A program made the translations under genes and the position numbers. Below the pieces are notes generated by a model that was not told the DNA's origin, searched no databases, and saw nothing but the letters and a program-made list of their open reading frames with translations. A DNA stretch of 20,476 nucleotides from Bacteroidales bacterium UBA3824 (GTDB taxonomy: Bacteria; Bacteroidota; Bacteroidia; Bacteroidales; UBA3824): assembly GCA_002393195.1 (NCBI GenBank), contig DGIK01000105.1, positions 62,126 through 82,601 on the forward strand, read 5' to 3'. Shown piece by piece: positions 8,316-14,701 of the stretch. Numbering within the stretch: position 1 is the first letter of the stretch; each line of letters starts with the position of its first letter.

Positions 8316-11027
8316 ATGAAAAAGCAACTGTTTACATTTGCATTGGCGGCGGCAGCAACAGCCGTCAACGCCCAAAATCCCATCGTGCAGACGTGGTTTA
8401 CCTCCGACCCTGCGCCGATGGTTCACAACGACACCCTCTATGTCTATACAGGACACGACGAGGACAACGCCGACTTCTTCTGGATGCAGGAATGGCGCGT
8501 GTATTCCACCACCGATATGGTCAATTACACCGACCACGGCTCGCCGCTCGCCCTCGAAACATTCTCCTGGGCTGACGACCGCGCCTGGGCGGCTCAGACC
8601 ATCTACCGCAACGGCAAATTCTATTGGTACGTGTGCGCACATTCCAAGATTTCGGGCGGCATGGCTATCGGCGTGGCGGTCTCCGACAATCCCACAAAGG
8701 GTTTCAAGGACGCACTCGGCAAGCCGCTCTTTGAAAACGGCAGTTGGGACCACATCGACCCCACCGTATTCATCGACGACGACAATCAGGCGTGGCTTAT
8801 GTGGGGCAATCCGCAGTGTTATTACCTGAAACTCAACGAAGATATGATTTCGTATTCGGGCGACCTCGGCAGGCTCGATATGACCGAGGAGGCATTTGGC
8901 TCGCCCAAGATGAACGAGCGCGACAAAAACAAGAAATACAAAGATTCATACGTGGAAGGCCCGTGGCTCACCAAGCGCAACGGCAAATATCAGTTGCTCT
9001 ACGCAGCGGGCGGCGTTCCCGAACACATTTCGTACTCCACGGCAGACAAGTTGCCCGGCCCCTGGACTTACGCGGGCGAAATAATGCCGCTCTGCGAAAC
9101 CAACTCATTCACAAACCATTGCGGCGTCATCGACTACAAGGGTCATTCGTATTTCTTCTACCACACCGGCAAGTTGCCCAAGGGGGGCGGATTTGGCAGG
9201 AGCGTGGCTGTTGAGGAGTTCAAGTACAATCCCGACGGCTCGTTCCCCAAGATAATGCCGACAGACGAAGGCGTGAAGCCAATCGCAAACTTCAACCCCT
9301 TCCGCAAAGTTCAGGCGGAGACAATGGCATTCTCGTCGGGCGTCAAGACCTATCAGAATGACAATCAGGGTGTTTATGTATCGCAAATCCACAATGGCGA
9401 CTACATCAAATTGCAGTCTGTCGATTTTGGCAAAAATTTCCCAAGGACTTTCACCGTATCGGCGGCAAGCGGACTTCGCGGCGGCAAGATTGAGATTCAC
9501 TTAGACAGCCTCCACGGCGCAAAGGTTGCCGAACTCAAAATCGACGGCACAGGCGGCTGGGAGAATTTCAAGGAGTTTTCCACCGACTTCATCGGCAAGG
9601 CAGAGGGCGTAAGGGACGTATATTTTGCATTTGTTGGCAGGAAAGGCCCGCAACTCTTCAACCTCGACTGGTGGCAGATGCGCGGCATCGAGCAATGCAA
9701 TATGCCGATATTCCAGACCAAGTTTACAGCCGACCCCTCACCGCTCGTAATTGGCGACACGCTGTTCCTGTTCTGTTCGCACGACGCATCGCCCGAACAC
9801 ATCGTTGACCCCAATGAAAGGAGTTCTGCCGGATTCTTTATGTATGATTGGTTGCTCTATTCTACAACTGATATGGTCAATTGGACAGAGCACGGCGCAC
9901 CCGCATCGCTCAAAGATTTTGAATGGCGCAGCCGCGACAATGGCGGATGGGCTATCCAAGTGGTTGAGCGCAACGGCAAATATTATCTCTACGCCCCCCT
10001 GCACGGACACGGCATCGGAGTTTTGGTTGCAGATTCGCCATACGGCCCTTACAAAGACCCGCTCGGCAAGCCGCTCTATTGGAATCAAAATCACTGGTAC
10101 GACATCGACCCCTCCGTATATACCGACAAGGACGGACAGGCTTATATGTATTGGGGCAATCCTCACACATTCTACGCTCGCTTGAACGACGATATGATTT
10201 CACTGAAAGACAGCGTAGTACAACTTCCCCACATTGAAAATTATCAGGAAGGCCCGTGGTTTTATCGTCGCGGCGACAAGTATTACCTCGGTTTTGCGTC
10301 CACTTGCTGCCCCGAGGCTCTCGGATATGCAATGAGCGACAGTCCTACTGGACCTTGGAAAAGCACCGGCTACATTATGCGCCCGACATTCCGCGACCGT
10401 GGCAACCATCCCGGCATTGCTGATTTCAAGGGCAAGACCTACGTGTTCGGACAGAGTTACGACCTGATGCACATCGACATTCAGGAGCATCACGAGCGTC
10501 GTTCCGTATCGGTAACGGAAATGGAATACAATCCCGACGGCACTATCAAGGAAGTTCCTTATTGGCTTGACCAAGAGCCTGTTAAACAGATTCAGTGGCT
10601 CAATCCTTTCCGCCGCGTCGAGGCAGAAACAATGGCTTGGGGCTACGGTCTCAAAACCGCCAAAATCGGCATCCCCAACACTGGCGTCGTAAAGGATATG
10701 CCCTACTCCACCGGCAAGCGCAATATGTATGTAAACGACATCGACAACGGCGAATACATCCGTCTGCGCGGCGTTGATTTTGCAAGCGGCGCGTCTTCGT
10801 TCTCGATCACAGCGGCAGCGACGGGCAGCGTTGAAATCTCGCTCCGCCTCGATTCGCCCACCGGCAAGGAAATCGGCAGAGTACTCGTAAAACCCACCGG
10901 CAGCGTAGAGAAGTATAAGGCTTTCACCGGCAAAGTATCCGGCGCATCCGGCGTCCACGACCTCTACATCACATTCCAGAATGCAAATGGCGAGGTAAGG
11001 CTTGATTGGTGGAGTTTTAAGAAATAA
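8316..11027 (+). CDS. Secreted tandem GH43-CBM6-GH43-CBM6 glycoside hydrolase
   Basis: 903 aa. The GH43 family contains alpha-L-arabinofuranosidases, beta-xylosidases and arabinanases; GH43+CBM6 pairs are typical of arabinoxylan-acting enzymes. Signal peptide 1-19 (VNA-Q). The first five-bladed propeller spans about 20-325 with the acid/base triad in place: D31 (SDPAP), D148 (HIDPTVF), E214 (VEGPW). The first CBM6-like module spans about 330-455 (begins near VQAETMA, ends LDWWQM). The second GH43 spans about 460-760 with D473 (ADPSP), D598 (DIDPSVY), E645 (QEGPW). The second CBM6 spans about 765-903 (VEAETMA ... LDWWSF). The halves repeat at an offset of about 430-450 residues and all six catalytic residues are kept, so both domains are probably active. 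No lipobox, so periplasmic or secreted. Single gene with its own -7 box and terminator; no SusCD neighbours. Exact substrate is uncertain. Confidence 0.92.
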   Translation: MKKQLFTFALAAAATAVNAQNPIVQTWFTSDPAPMVHNDTLYVYTGHDEDNADFFWMQEWRVYSTTDMVNYTDHGSPLALETFSWADDRAWAAQTIYRNGKFYWYVCAHSKISGGMAIGVAVSDNPTKGFKDALGKPLFENGSWDHIDPTVFIDDDNQAWLMWGNPQCYYLKLNEDMISYSGDLGRLDMTEEAFGSPKMNERDKNKKYKDSYVEGPWLTKRNGKYQLLYAAGGVPEHISYSTADKLPGPWTYAGEIMPLCETNSFTNHCGVIDYKGHSYFFYHTGKLPKGGGFGRSVAVEEFKYNPDGSFPKIMPTDEGVKPIANFNPFRKVQAETMAFSSGVKTYQNDNQGVYVSQIHNGDYIKLQSVDFGKNFPRTFTVSAASGLRGGKIEIHLDSLHGAKVAELKIDGTGGWENFKEFSTDFIGKAEGVRDVYFAFVGRKGPQLFNLDWWQMRGIEQCNMPIFQTKFTADPSPLVIGDTLFLFCSHDASPEHIVDPNERSSAGFFMYDWLLYSTTDMVNWTEHGAPASLKDFEWRSRDNGGWAIQVVERNGKYYLYAPLHGHGIGVLVADSPYGPYKDPLGKPLYWNQNHWYDIDPSVYTDKDGQAYMYWGNPHTFYARLNDDMISLKDSVVQLPHIENYQEGPWFYRRGDKYYLGFASTCCPEALGYAMSDSPTGPWKSTGYIMRPTFRDRGNHPGIADFKGKTYVFGQSYDLMHIDIQEHHERRSVSVTEMEYNPDGTIKEVPYWLDQEPVKQIQWLNPFRRVEAETMAWGYGLKTAKIGIPNTGVVKDMPYSTGKRNMYVNDIDNGEYIRLRGVDFASGASSFSITAAATGSVEISLRLDSPTGKEIGRVLVKPTGSVEKYKAFTGKVSGASGVHDLYITFQNANGEVRLDWWSFKK

Positions 11028-11051
11028 CCACTTGATTATACTAATTGAACA

Positions 11052-11090
11052 AACGGACGGCGAAATTATTTATTGCCGTCCGTTATTTTT
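11052..11090 (+). terminator. Intrinsic terminator after the GH43 gene
   Basis: A perfect 10-bp stem (AACGGACGGC at 11052-11061 with GCCGTCCGTT at 11075-11084) encloses a 13-base loop and is followed by ATTTTT. It starts 25 bases after the GH43 stop and lies 13 bases before the end of the convergent ATPase gene, so it may also limit convergent transcription. Confidence 0.85.
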
Positions 11091-11102
11091 ATCCACAAAA
11101 AC

Positions 11103-12524
11103 CTATTTCTCAAACAAATCATCCATAGTTACCTGACTTTGAATGTCGCCGGCGTAGGCGTTGGGAACAAGACCGTATGTTGTTATCATTACAGTAGTTA
11201 CGGCTTTTTTGGTGGATGTTTTTTCCTTAAAAATGCGAGCCTTGCGGCGGAGTTCGGCATCGTAACTTTTGTTGATTTCGTATTCGTCCGACGAAAACTT
11301 CATCTCGCAAAGATTGATAACATCATCATCGCGGTCGAGAAGCATATCAATCTGAACACCTGTTTCATACTCGTTTTGAGGACGGTAAACCCAAGAATAA
11401 GCACTACTTACAACACCCGAAATGCCGAGAGCCTTTTTGATTTGTTCGATGTGTTGAAAACAAACCCTTTCAAATGCAAGCCCACTCCACGCCGCATAGA
11501 CGTTTTTTTTGAGTGAATGACTCCAAAACTGATTGTCTTGTTTGCGATTGTTGAATATATATTTGAAATAAAACAACGTGAAATTGTCAGTAAGTTGAAA
11601 AACAGTGTCTTTTTTTGATTTGCCAATCGAATTGTATGCCGTGATAAATCCGCATAACTCCAAGTCGTCAAGCACCTTAGTAAACGTGCTGCCAGTATCG
11701 GAGCCAATCGCTTTGACAATTTCGCTGCGTGTCATTCCGGCTTTTTTGGTTCCCAAGATTTCAACAGTACCAATATAAGGTGCGGGATTGCGGAACAACG
11801 ACGAAAACAGAGCATTGAACTCATCTTTGAGTTCGGCGTTCTTGTCGAAAAACATAGCGTCGATATTTTGCGACCACGACAATTCCGGGGACAGGAATGT
11901 CCAATAGTATGGAATGCCGCCAAGCACCATAAAAGTTTCAAGAATCTGCCTCCGTGTCATTACAATCTCACGACTTTTTACCAGTAATTCACATTCGTAC
12001 AATGAAAAAGGCTCAAGGAATATTTTGCGAGTCAATCGGTTGTGCAGTCCGCCATAGTTTTTGATGATTTTGCTCACAATCCACGATGTAGCACTGCCGC
12101 AAACTATCAACACAATATCGGTACGCATAGTAGCCCACCCGTTCCAAAAATGTTCGAGAGCCGGCACGAAGTCAGATTTTGGAGTGTCCATCCACGGCAA
12201 TTCGTCTATGAAAATCACCTTTTTGCCATCGGGCAACTGCGCCAAGAAATTGCCCAACACAAAAAACGCGTCATACCAATCCTTCATCACCGGCACTTCT
12301 TTCATACCTGCAATGCGGAGCGACTTGGTGAACTCTTCCATCTGAACGGTTTTACTACCGTTTTGAGTGCCAGTATGTTGGAAGGCAAAATCGTAATTGA
12401 AGGTCTCCCTTACGAGATATGTCTTGCCTACACGTCGCCGCCCATAAATAGCCACAAACTCCGATTTGTCACTTTTCAGGAGGCTTTTGAGCGTCTTTTG
12501 TTCTTTTTTACGTCCAATGAGCAT
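11103..12524 (-). CDS. AAA ATPase with DUF234-type C-terminal nuclease-like domain
   Basis: 473 aa from the preferred start. Walker A GRRRVGKT is at 28-35 and Walker B VIFIDE ends in D107-E108; the opening LIGRKKEQ is typical of the family. The middle holds a winged-helix-like region (around TRSEIVKAIGSDTGSTFTKVLDDL). The C-terminal part carries a PD-(D/E)xK-like pattern: D393 in VQID, then E407-M-K409. Such ATPases are common in archaea and Bacteroidota, often as mobile solitary genes; their biological role is not established. Start choice: an in-frame ATG at 12551 lies inside the -7 promoter box (12549-12556) and so would not be in the mRNA; ATG 12524 gives the usual family N-terminus. Convergent with GH43 and preceded by hairpin repeats. 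A defence or toxin-like role is possible but unsupported here. Confidence 0.88.
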   Translation of the reverse strand: MLIGRKKEQKTLKSLLKSDKSEFVAIYGRRRVGKTYLVRETFNYDFAFQHTGTQNGSKTVQMEEFTKSLRIAGMKEVPVMKDWYDAFFVLGNFLAQLPDGKKVIFIDELPWMDTPKSDFVPALEHFWNGWATMRTDIVLIVCGSATSWIVSKIIKNYGGLHNRLTRKIFLEPFSLYECELLVKSREIVMTRRQILETFMVLGGIPYYWTFLSPELSWSQNIDAMFFDKNAELKDEFNALFSSLFRNPAPYIGTVEILGTKKAGMTRSEIVKAIGSDTGSTFTKVLDDLELCGFITAYNSIGKSKKDTVFQLTDNFTLFYFKYIFNNRKQDNQFWSHSLKKNVYAAWSGLAFERVCFQHIEQIKKALGISGVVSSAYSWVYRPQNEYETGVQIDMLLDRDDDVINLCEMKFSSDEYEINKSYDAELRRKARIFKEKTSTKKAVTTVMITTYGLVPNAYAGDIQSQVTMDDLFEK

Positions 12525-12548
12525 AATGTTTTGTATTTGGTTACGGGG

Positions 12549-12580
12549 CAAAATTACAAAACATTTTTGAGATAATCAAC
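12549..12580 (-). promoter_or_regulatory. Promoter of the DUF234 ATPase gene
   Basis: On the minus strand a GTTG (CAAC at 12577-12580 on plus) is followed after 20 bases by TAATTTTG (12549-12556), an exact TAnnTTTG -7 box at the normal Bacteroidota spacing. The -33 element lies inside the left arm of hairpin repeat 1. The box overlaps the upstream in-frame ATG at 12551, which supports the start at 12524. Confidence 0.7.
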
Positions 12581-12618
12581 GGAATCGCACTTTTTTTAGG
12601 TAGATTCCGTTGACTATC
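12571..12618. repeat. Hairpin repeat copy 1 (48 bp)
   Basis: 16-base arms GATAATCAACGGAATC (12571-12586) and GATTCCGTTGACTATC (12603-12618) form an inverted repeat with one mismatch, which becomes a G-U wobble in minus-strand RNA. The 16-base spacer contains a T run. It is nearly identical to the copy at 12644-12692. Its left arm supplies the -33 element of the ATPase promoter. Confidence 0.85.
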
Positions 12619-12623
12619 TTGCG

Positions 12624-12638
12624 AAAAACGGCGTTTTT
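12624..12638. repeat. Short palindrome between the two hairpin repeats
   Basis: AAAAACG-G-CGTTTTT is symmetric around one base and sits in the 25-base gap between the two larger hairpins, giving three inverted repeats in a row within about 120 bases. It could act as a weak terminator for minus-strand transcripts of the upstream gene. Confidence 0.5.
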
Positions 12639-12643
12639 TGATG

Positions 12644-12692
12644 GATAATTAACGGAATCGCACTTTTTTTTAGGTAGATTCCGTTGATTATC
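12644..12692. repeat. Hairpin repeat copy 2 (49 bp), overlapping a gene's stop codon
   Basis: Arms GATAATTAACGGAATC (12644-12659) and GATTCCGTTGATTATC (12677-12692) pair with one mismatch. Compared with copy 1 it differs by two substitutions and one extra T in the spacer run; the copies are in direct orientation, 73 bases apart. The right arm contains the TAA stop (12688-12690) and the last Arg codon of the adjacent outer-membrane-type protein gene. Confidence 0.85.
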
Positions 12693-14268
12693 GCCAAAAT
12701 TTTCTGAAATTAACCGCCATGCTCAACATATAGGAATATTCTACGTTGCCAGCTGCGAGGTCGTACCAAGCGTCAACGCCGGTGCGGAGGACGAAGGTGT
12801 CATTAAAATAACGTTTGGAATAATAACCGCCGAAAAATGTAACGTAACGATGTTTGCGGTTGTTTTCGGGGTCGATAGCCCAACACGTGTAAAGAAGGTC
12901 GCCACGGAAGTTAACAAACTGATAGCCAAACCAATGCCCCGCCGTCAATCCAAAATCAGACAACCTCAAATGCGCCTTTACAAATGTGCCGCAGCCGTCA
13001 GTCCAGGGCAGGTCGGGCGTCTCGTCTATGGCGTGATAACCAACAGCCATCGCCCTGACGCTCAATTGTCGGAAACATCCGCCATTGCCAATCCAATAAA
13101 AATCCATACCGGCGGCGGCGTTTGAGAGGCTCTGCACCTGACCATCGCACGAATCTATCTGACCGCCACGGTGCGCCACGAGAAATTCACCCAAAATATC
13201 CGCCTTAAAACGTTCTCTATCAGCCACGTGGAATTTTGACAAATGTCCCACCACAAGCCGCTCCTGCCACGGGTCGCCCCAAAGTATCATTTTTTCCCAA
13301 TTCAACCACAAATCTCCGTCATAATGCGGGCGCAGAAGATTGATTTGCAACCCGTTTTCCATCTCGGCGGTGAGGTAACGCTCCGGGTCGTAGATTGGCT
13401 CTATCAATCCGTGCCGCACATTGCCATCAAGATAACCACAAATCAGCCTGAAACTCTCCGTCGGCTGAAAAACAATGCGGAAATATGGTTTGTTTTTGGA
13501 AAATTTGTCGTAACCATGATATTTCAAAACGTCCCACAGAGCCTGCACCCAGAGTTTGCGATTTGGACTGTACGAAAATTCGGGCTGCAAATGATACCCC
13601 GTCAGCGTATATCCCTTCACGAAATCGCCAAAATATTCGTTGTTTTTGAAAAACGTATGGCAATAAAACCGTGCGGCAAATTTATGGTGCGCGGCATCAG
13701 TGGTGGCAATGTCGGACAACAACGTCGGGACTTTGAGGTAATCGTAATCGTCGCGGATTTGGGCGACATAAACAGGGTCTATGAGCTTTCCCTGCAACGC
13801 CGCAATAACAGAGCTGTCGGTCGGCATTTTTTGAGAATCGCAATCGTCGCGGATTTGCGCGGCGGCGGGAAGGGTGAGGAGGGTTAGAAAAAAAAATAAA
13901 ATGTGGGAGATATGTGTTCGCCACGTATGGGGGCGCCACGTATGTATTCGCCACGTATGTGTTCGCCACGTATGCGTTCGCCACGTATGCGTTCGCCACG
14001 TATGCGTTCGCCACGTATGCGTTCGCCACGTATGGTAGCCCTCACGGACCACCCTTTGTGATGTCGCGCCCTTGGCGCTATTCGCAGCGATTGAATTACA
14101 TTTCCGCATATTTCCATTCCAATTAGCGCCAACGGCGCGACAACGCCAAGGGTAGTCCGTGAGGGCTACAAACCGCGCGACACCAATACGTGCGCCAACA
14201 TTCCGTGCGCCCCCCATCCGCACGCCCCCATTCCGTGCATCATCAATCCCACACATACCTCTCATCAT
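12688..14268 (-). CDS. Secreted, outer-membrane-type protein of unknown function; 5' end overrun by repeats
   Basis: The open frame is 526 codons, but only residues from about 120 look like protein: a hydrophobic signal peptide (SHILFFFLTLLTLPAAA, then Q138) and about 389 mature residues. The mature part is aromatic-rich with a terminus (MAVNFRKFWR) suggesting a beta barrel. Conserved-looking segments are FFKNNEYF, LIEPIYDPERYL, WLNWEKMILWGDPWQE and HRGGQID; I cannot name the family. Upstream of the signal peptide the frame simply reads through a 15-bp array (THTWR repeats), a REP-like palindrome and a second array, which is unlikely to be genuine. No ATG, GTG or TTG lies between the array and the signal peptide; upstream in-frame options are GTG 14052, ATG 14109 and ATG 14268 (overlapping the transposase by 26 bases). 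The gene may have lost its native start. A 25-bp segment is duplicated 96 bp apart (13740-13764 and 13836-13860), repeating the AQIRDD...P motif. Confidence 0.6.
   Translation of the reverse strand: MMRGMCGIDDARNGGVRMGGARNVGARIGVARFVALTDYPWRCRAVGANWNGNMRKCNSIAANSAKGATSQRVVREGYHTWRTHTWRTHTWRTHTWRTHTWRTHTWRIHTWRPHTWRTHISHILFFFLTLLTLPAAAQIRDDCDSQKMPTDSSVIAALQGKLIDPVYVAQIRDDYDYLKVPTLLSDIATTDAAHHKFAARFYCHTFFKNNEYFGDFVKGYTLTGYHLQPEFSYSPNRKLWVQALWDVLKYHGYDKFSKNKPYFRIVFQPTESFRLICGYLDGNVRHGLIEPIYDPERYLTAEMENGLQINLLRPHYDGDLWLNWEKMILWGDPWQERLVVGHLSKFHVADRERFKADILGEFLVAHRGGQIDSCDGQVQSLSNAAAGMDFYWIGNGGCFRQLSVRAMAVGYHAIDETPDLPWTDGCGTFVKAHLRLSDFGLTAGHWFGYQFVNFRGDLLYTCWAIDPENNRKHRYVTFFGGYYSKRYFNDTFVLRTGVDAWYDLAAGNVEYSYMLSMAVNFRKFWR
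13911..14030. repeat. 15-bp tandem array A, eight copies
   Basis: Eight contiguous 15-base units of consensus TATGYGTTCGCCACG. The last four units are identical and the second (TATGGGGGCGCCACG) and third (TATGTATTCGCCACG) are variant. The period is a multiple of three, so reading frames stay open across it on both strands (THTWR, RGERI, ANAYV on minus; ATYAF on plus); these are not taken as proteins. It ends four bases from the REP-like pair. The 13912-14242 interval has no confident gene and is composed of this array, the REP-like pair and array B. Confidence 0.95.
14035..14080 (+). repeat. REP-like element, left arm of inverted pair
   Basis: 46 bases starting with the GTAG tetranucleotide and containing a small perfect hairpin GCGCC-CTT-GGCGC (14066-14078). 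It is the inverse of 14124-14169 with 41 of 46 positions matching. A GTAG foot plus a short internal hairpin is the known design of REP sequences recognised by RAYT transposases, and a RAYT-like gene lies nearby. Confidence 0.75.
14124..14169 (-). repeat. REP-like element, right arm of inverted pair
   Basis: Read on the minus strand it also begins GTAGCCCTCACGGAC and contains GCGCC-GTT-GGCGC (14126-14138). Together with the left arm and a 43-base AT-richer spacer (14081-14123) it makes a 135-bp imperfect palindrome, a BIME-like arrangement. Its outer end lies 73 bases from the transposase stop codon. The five mismatches are clustered mainly between the internal hairpin and the GTAG-proximal part, while the internal stem itself is kept. 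Confidence 0.75.
14174..14248. repeat. Degenerate 15-bp tandem array B, about five units
   Basis: Five 15-base units following the consensus CGTGCGCCMMCATTC (for example CGTGCGCCAACATTC, CGTGCGCCCCCCATC, CGCACGCCCCCATTC), decaying toward both ends. The last unit overlaps the final codons of the transposase. It has the same period as array A on the other side of the REP-like pair, and its best units share a GGCGnACG core on the minus strand with array A. Decay makes exact borders uncertain. Confidence 0.6.
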
Positions 14269-14692
14269 AATTTACTTTATATATTTGACAATATCTCCTA
14301 AATTCGGCTTGATAATCTTCTTTTTGATGATGTACGCGTTGATTGTCGATATATTTTCTGACGGCTTCTACGTTGGATTGTGCCACCGAAAATGCCGCGT
14401 AGCCGTCCTGCCAATCAAAATCAAAAACCTCTTTTTCGCTGCGAATCCATTTTGACGAATTGGATTTTATCTTGTTGACGGCGGCGGACAACGCCATTGT
14501 ACGCGAAAGTTCAAAGAGAATATGCACGTGATTTTCTATGCCACCAACCACCACCGTCTGACACCCAATGCCATTGACAACGCCACCAATATAATGGAAA
14601 AATCCTCCCAACGAATCCGTCGGAATCAAATCTTGCCGTCTTTTGGTGCTGAATACCAAATGGATATAATTTTTACAGAGCGACTGTGGCAT
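14243..14692 (-). CDS. IS200/RAYT-type HUH tyrosine transposase
   Basis: 149 aa, a typical full length for single-domain Y1 transposases. The HUH metal-binding motif H55-V56-H57 lies in GGIENHVHILFEL, and the nucleophile is probably Y114 in VRKYIDNQ, followed by the conserved glutamine Q118. The C-terminal YDERYVWD is characteristic of the IS200-like/REP-associated group. These proteins cut and join single-stranded DNA at hairpin-bearing ends. The start lies nine bases after the stop of the GH3-family gene, with no separate promoter seen, so it may be read through from it. No accessory TnpB gene is present. A GTAG-footed inverted REP-like pair starts 73 bases beyond its stop, supporting a RAYT identity over a free IS200. 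The frame is intact with key residues present. Confidence 0.85.
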   Translation of the reverse strand: MPQSLCKNYIHLVFSTKRRQDLIPTDSLGGFFHYIGGVVNGIGCQTVVVGGIENHVHILFELSRTMALSAAVNKIKSNSSKWIRSEKEVFDFDWQDGYAAFSVAQSNVEAVRKYIDNQRVHHQKEDYQAEFRRYCQIYKVNYDERYVWD

Positions 14693-14701
14693 AATCTTTT
14701 T

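Noticed and set aside
50..11027. A polysaccharide utilisation locus formed by the receptors and the GH43 gene
   Set aside because: No SusD gene, receptors are not SusC-like, and the GH43 gene is divergent with its own promoter and terminator.
11103..12551. Longer ATPase start at 12551
   Set aside because: That ATG is inside the -7 box, and the extra nine residues precede the usual family N-terminus; ATG 12524 fits both promoter and family.
13911..14030. Regularly repeated units that could suggest a CRISPR array
   Set aside because: Units are 15 bases, directly contiguous with no spacers, and no cas genes are present; it is a tandem array.
13914..14126. Small open frames across the array on both strands (ATYAF, RGERI, ANAYV repeats)
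   Set aside because: The 15-base period keeps frames open by chance; none has a recognisable domain or independent start and promoter.
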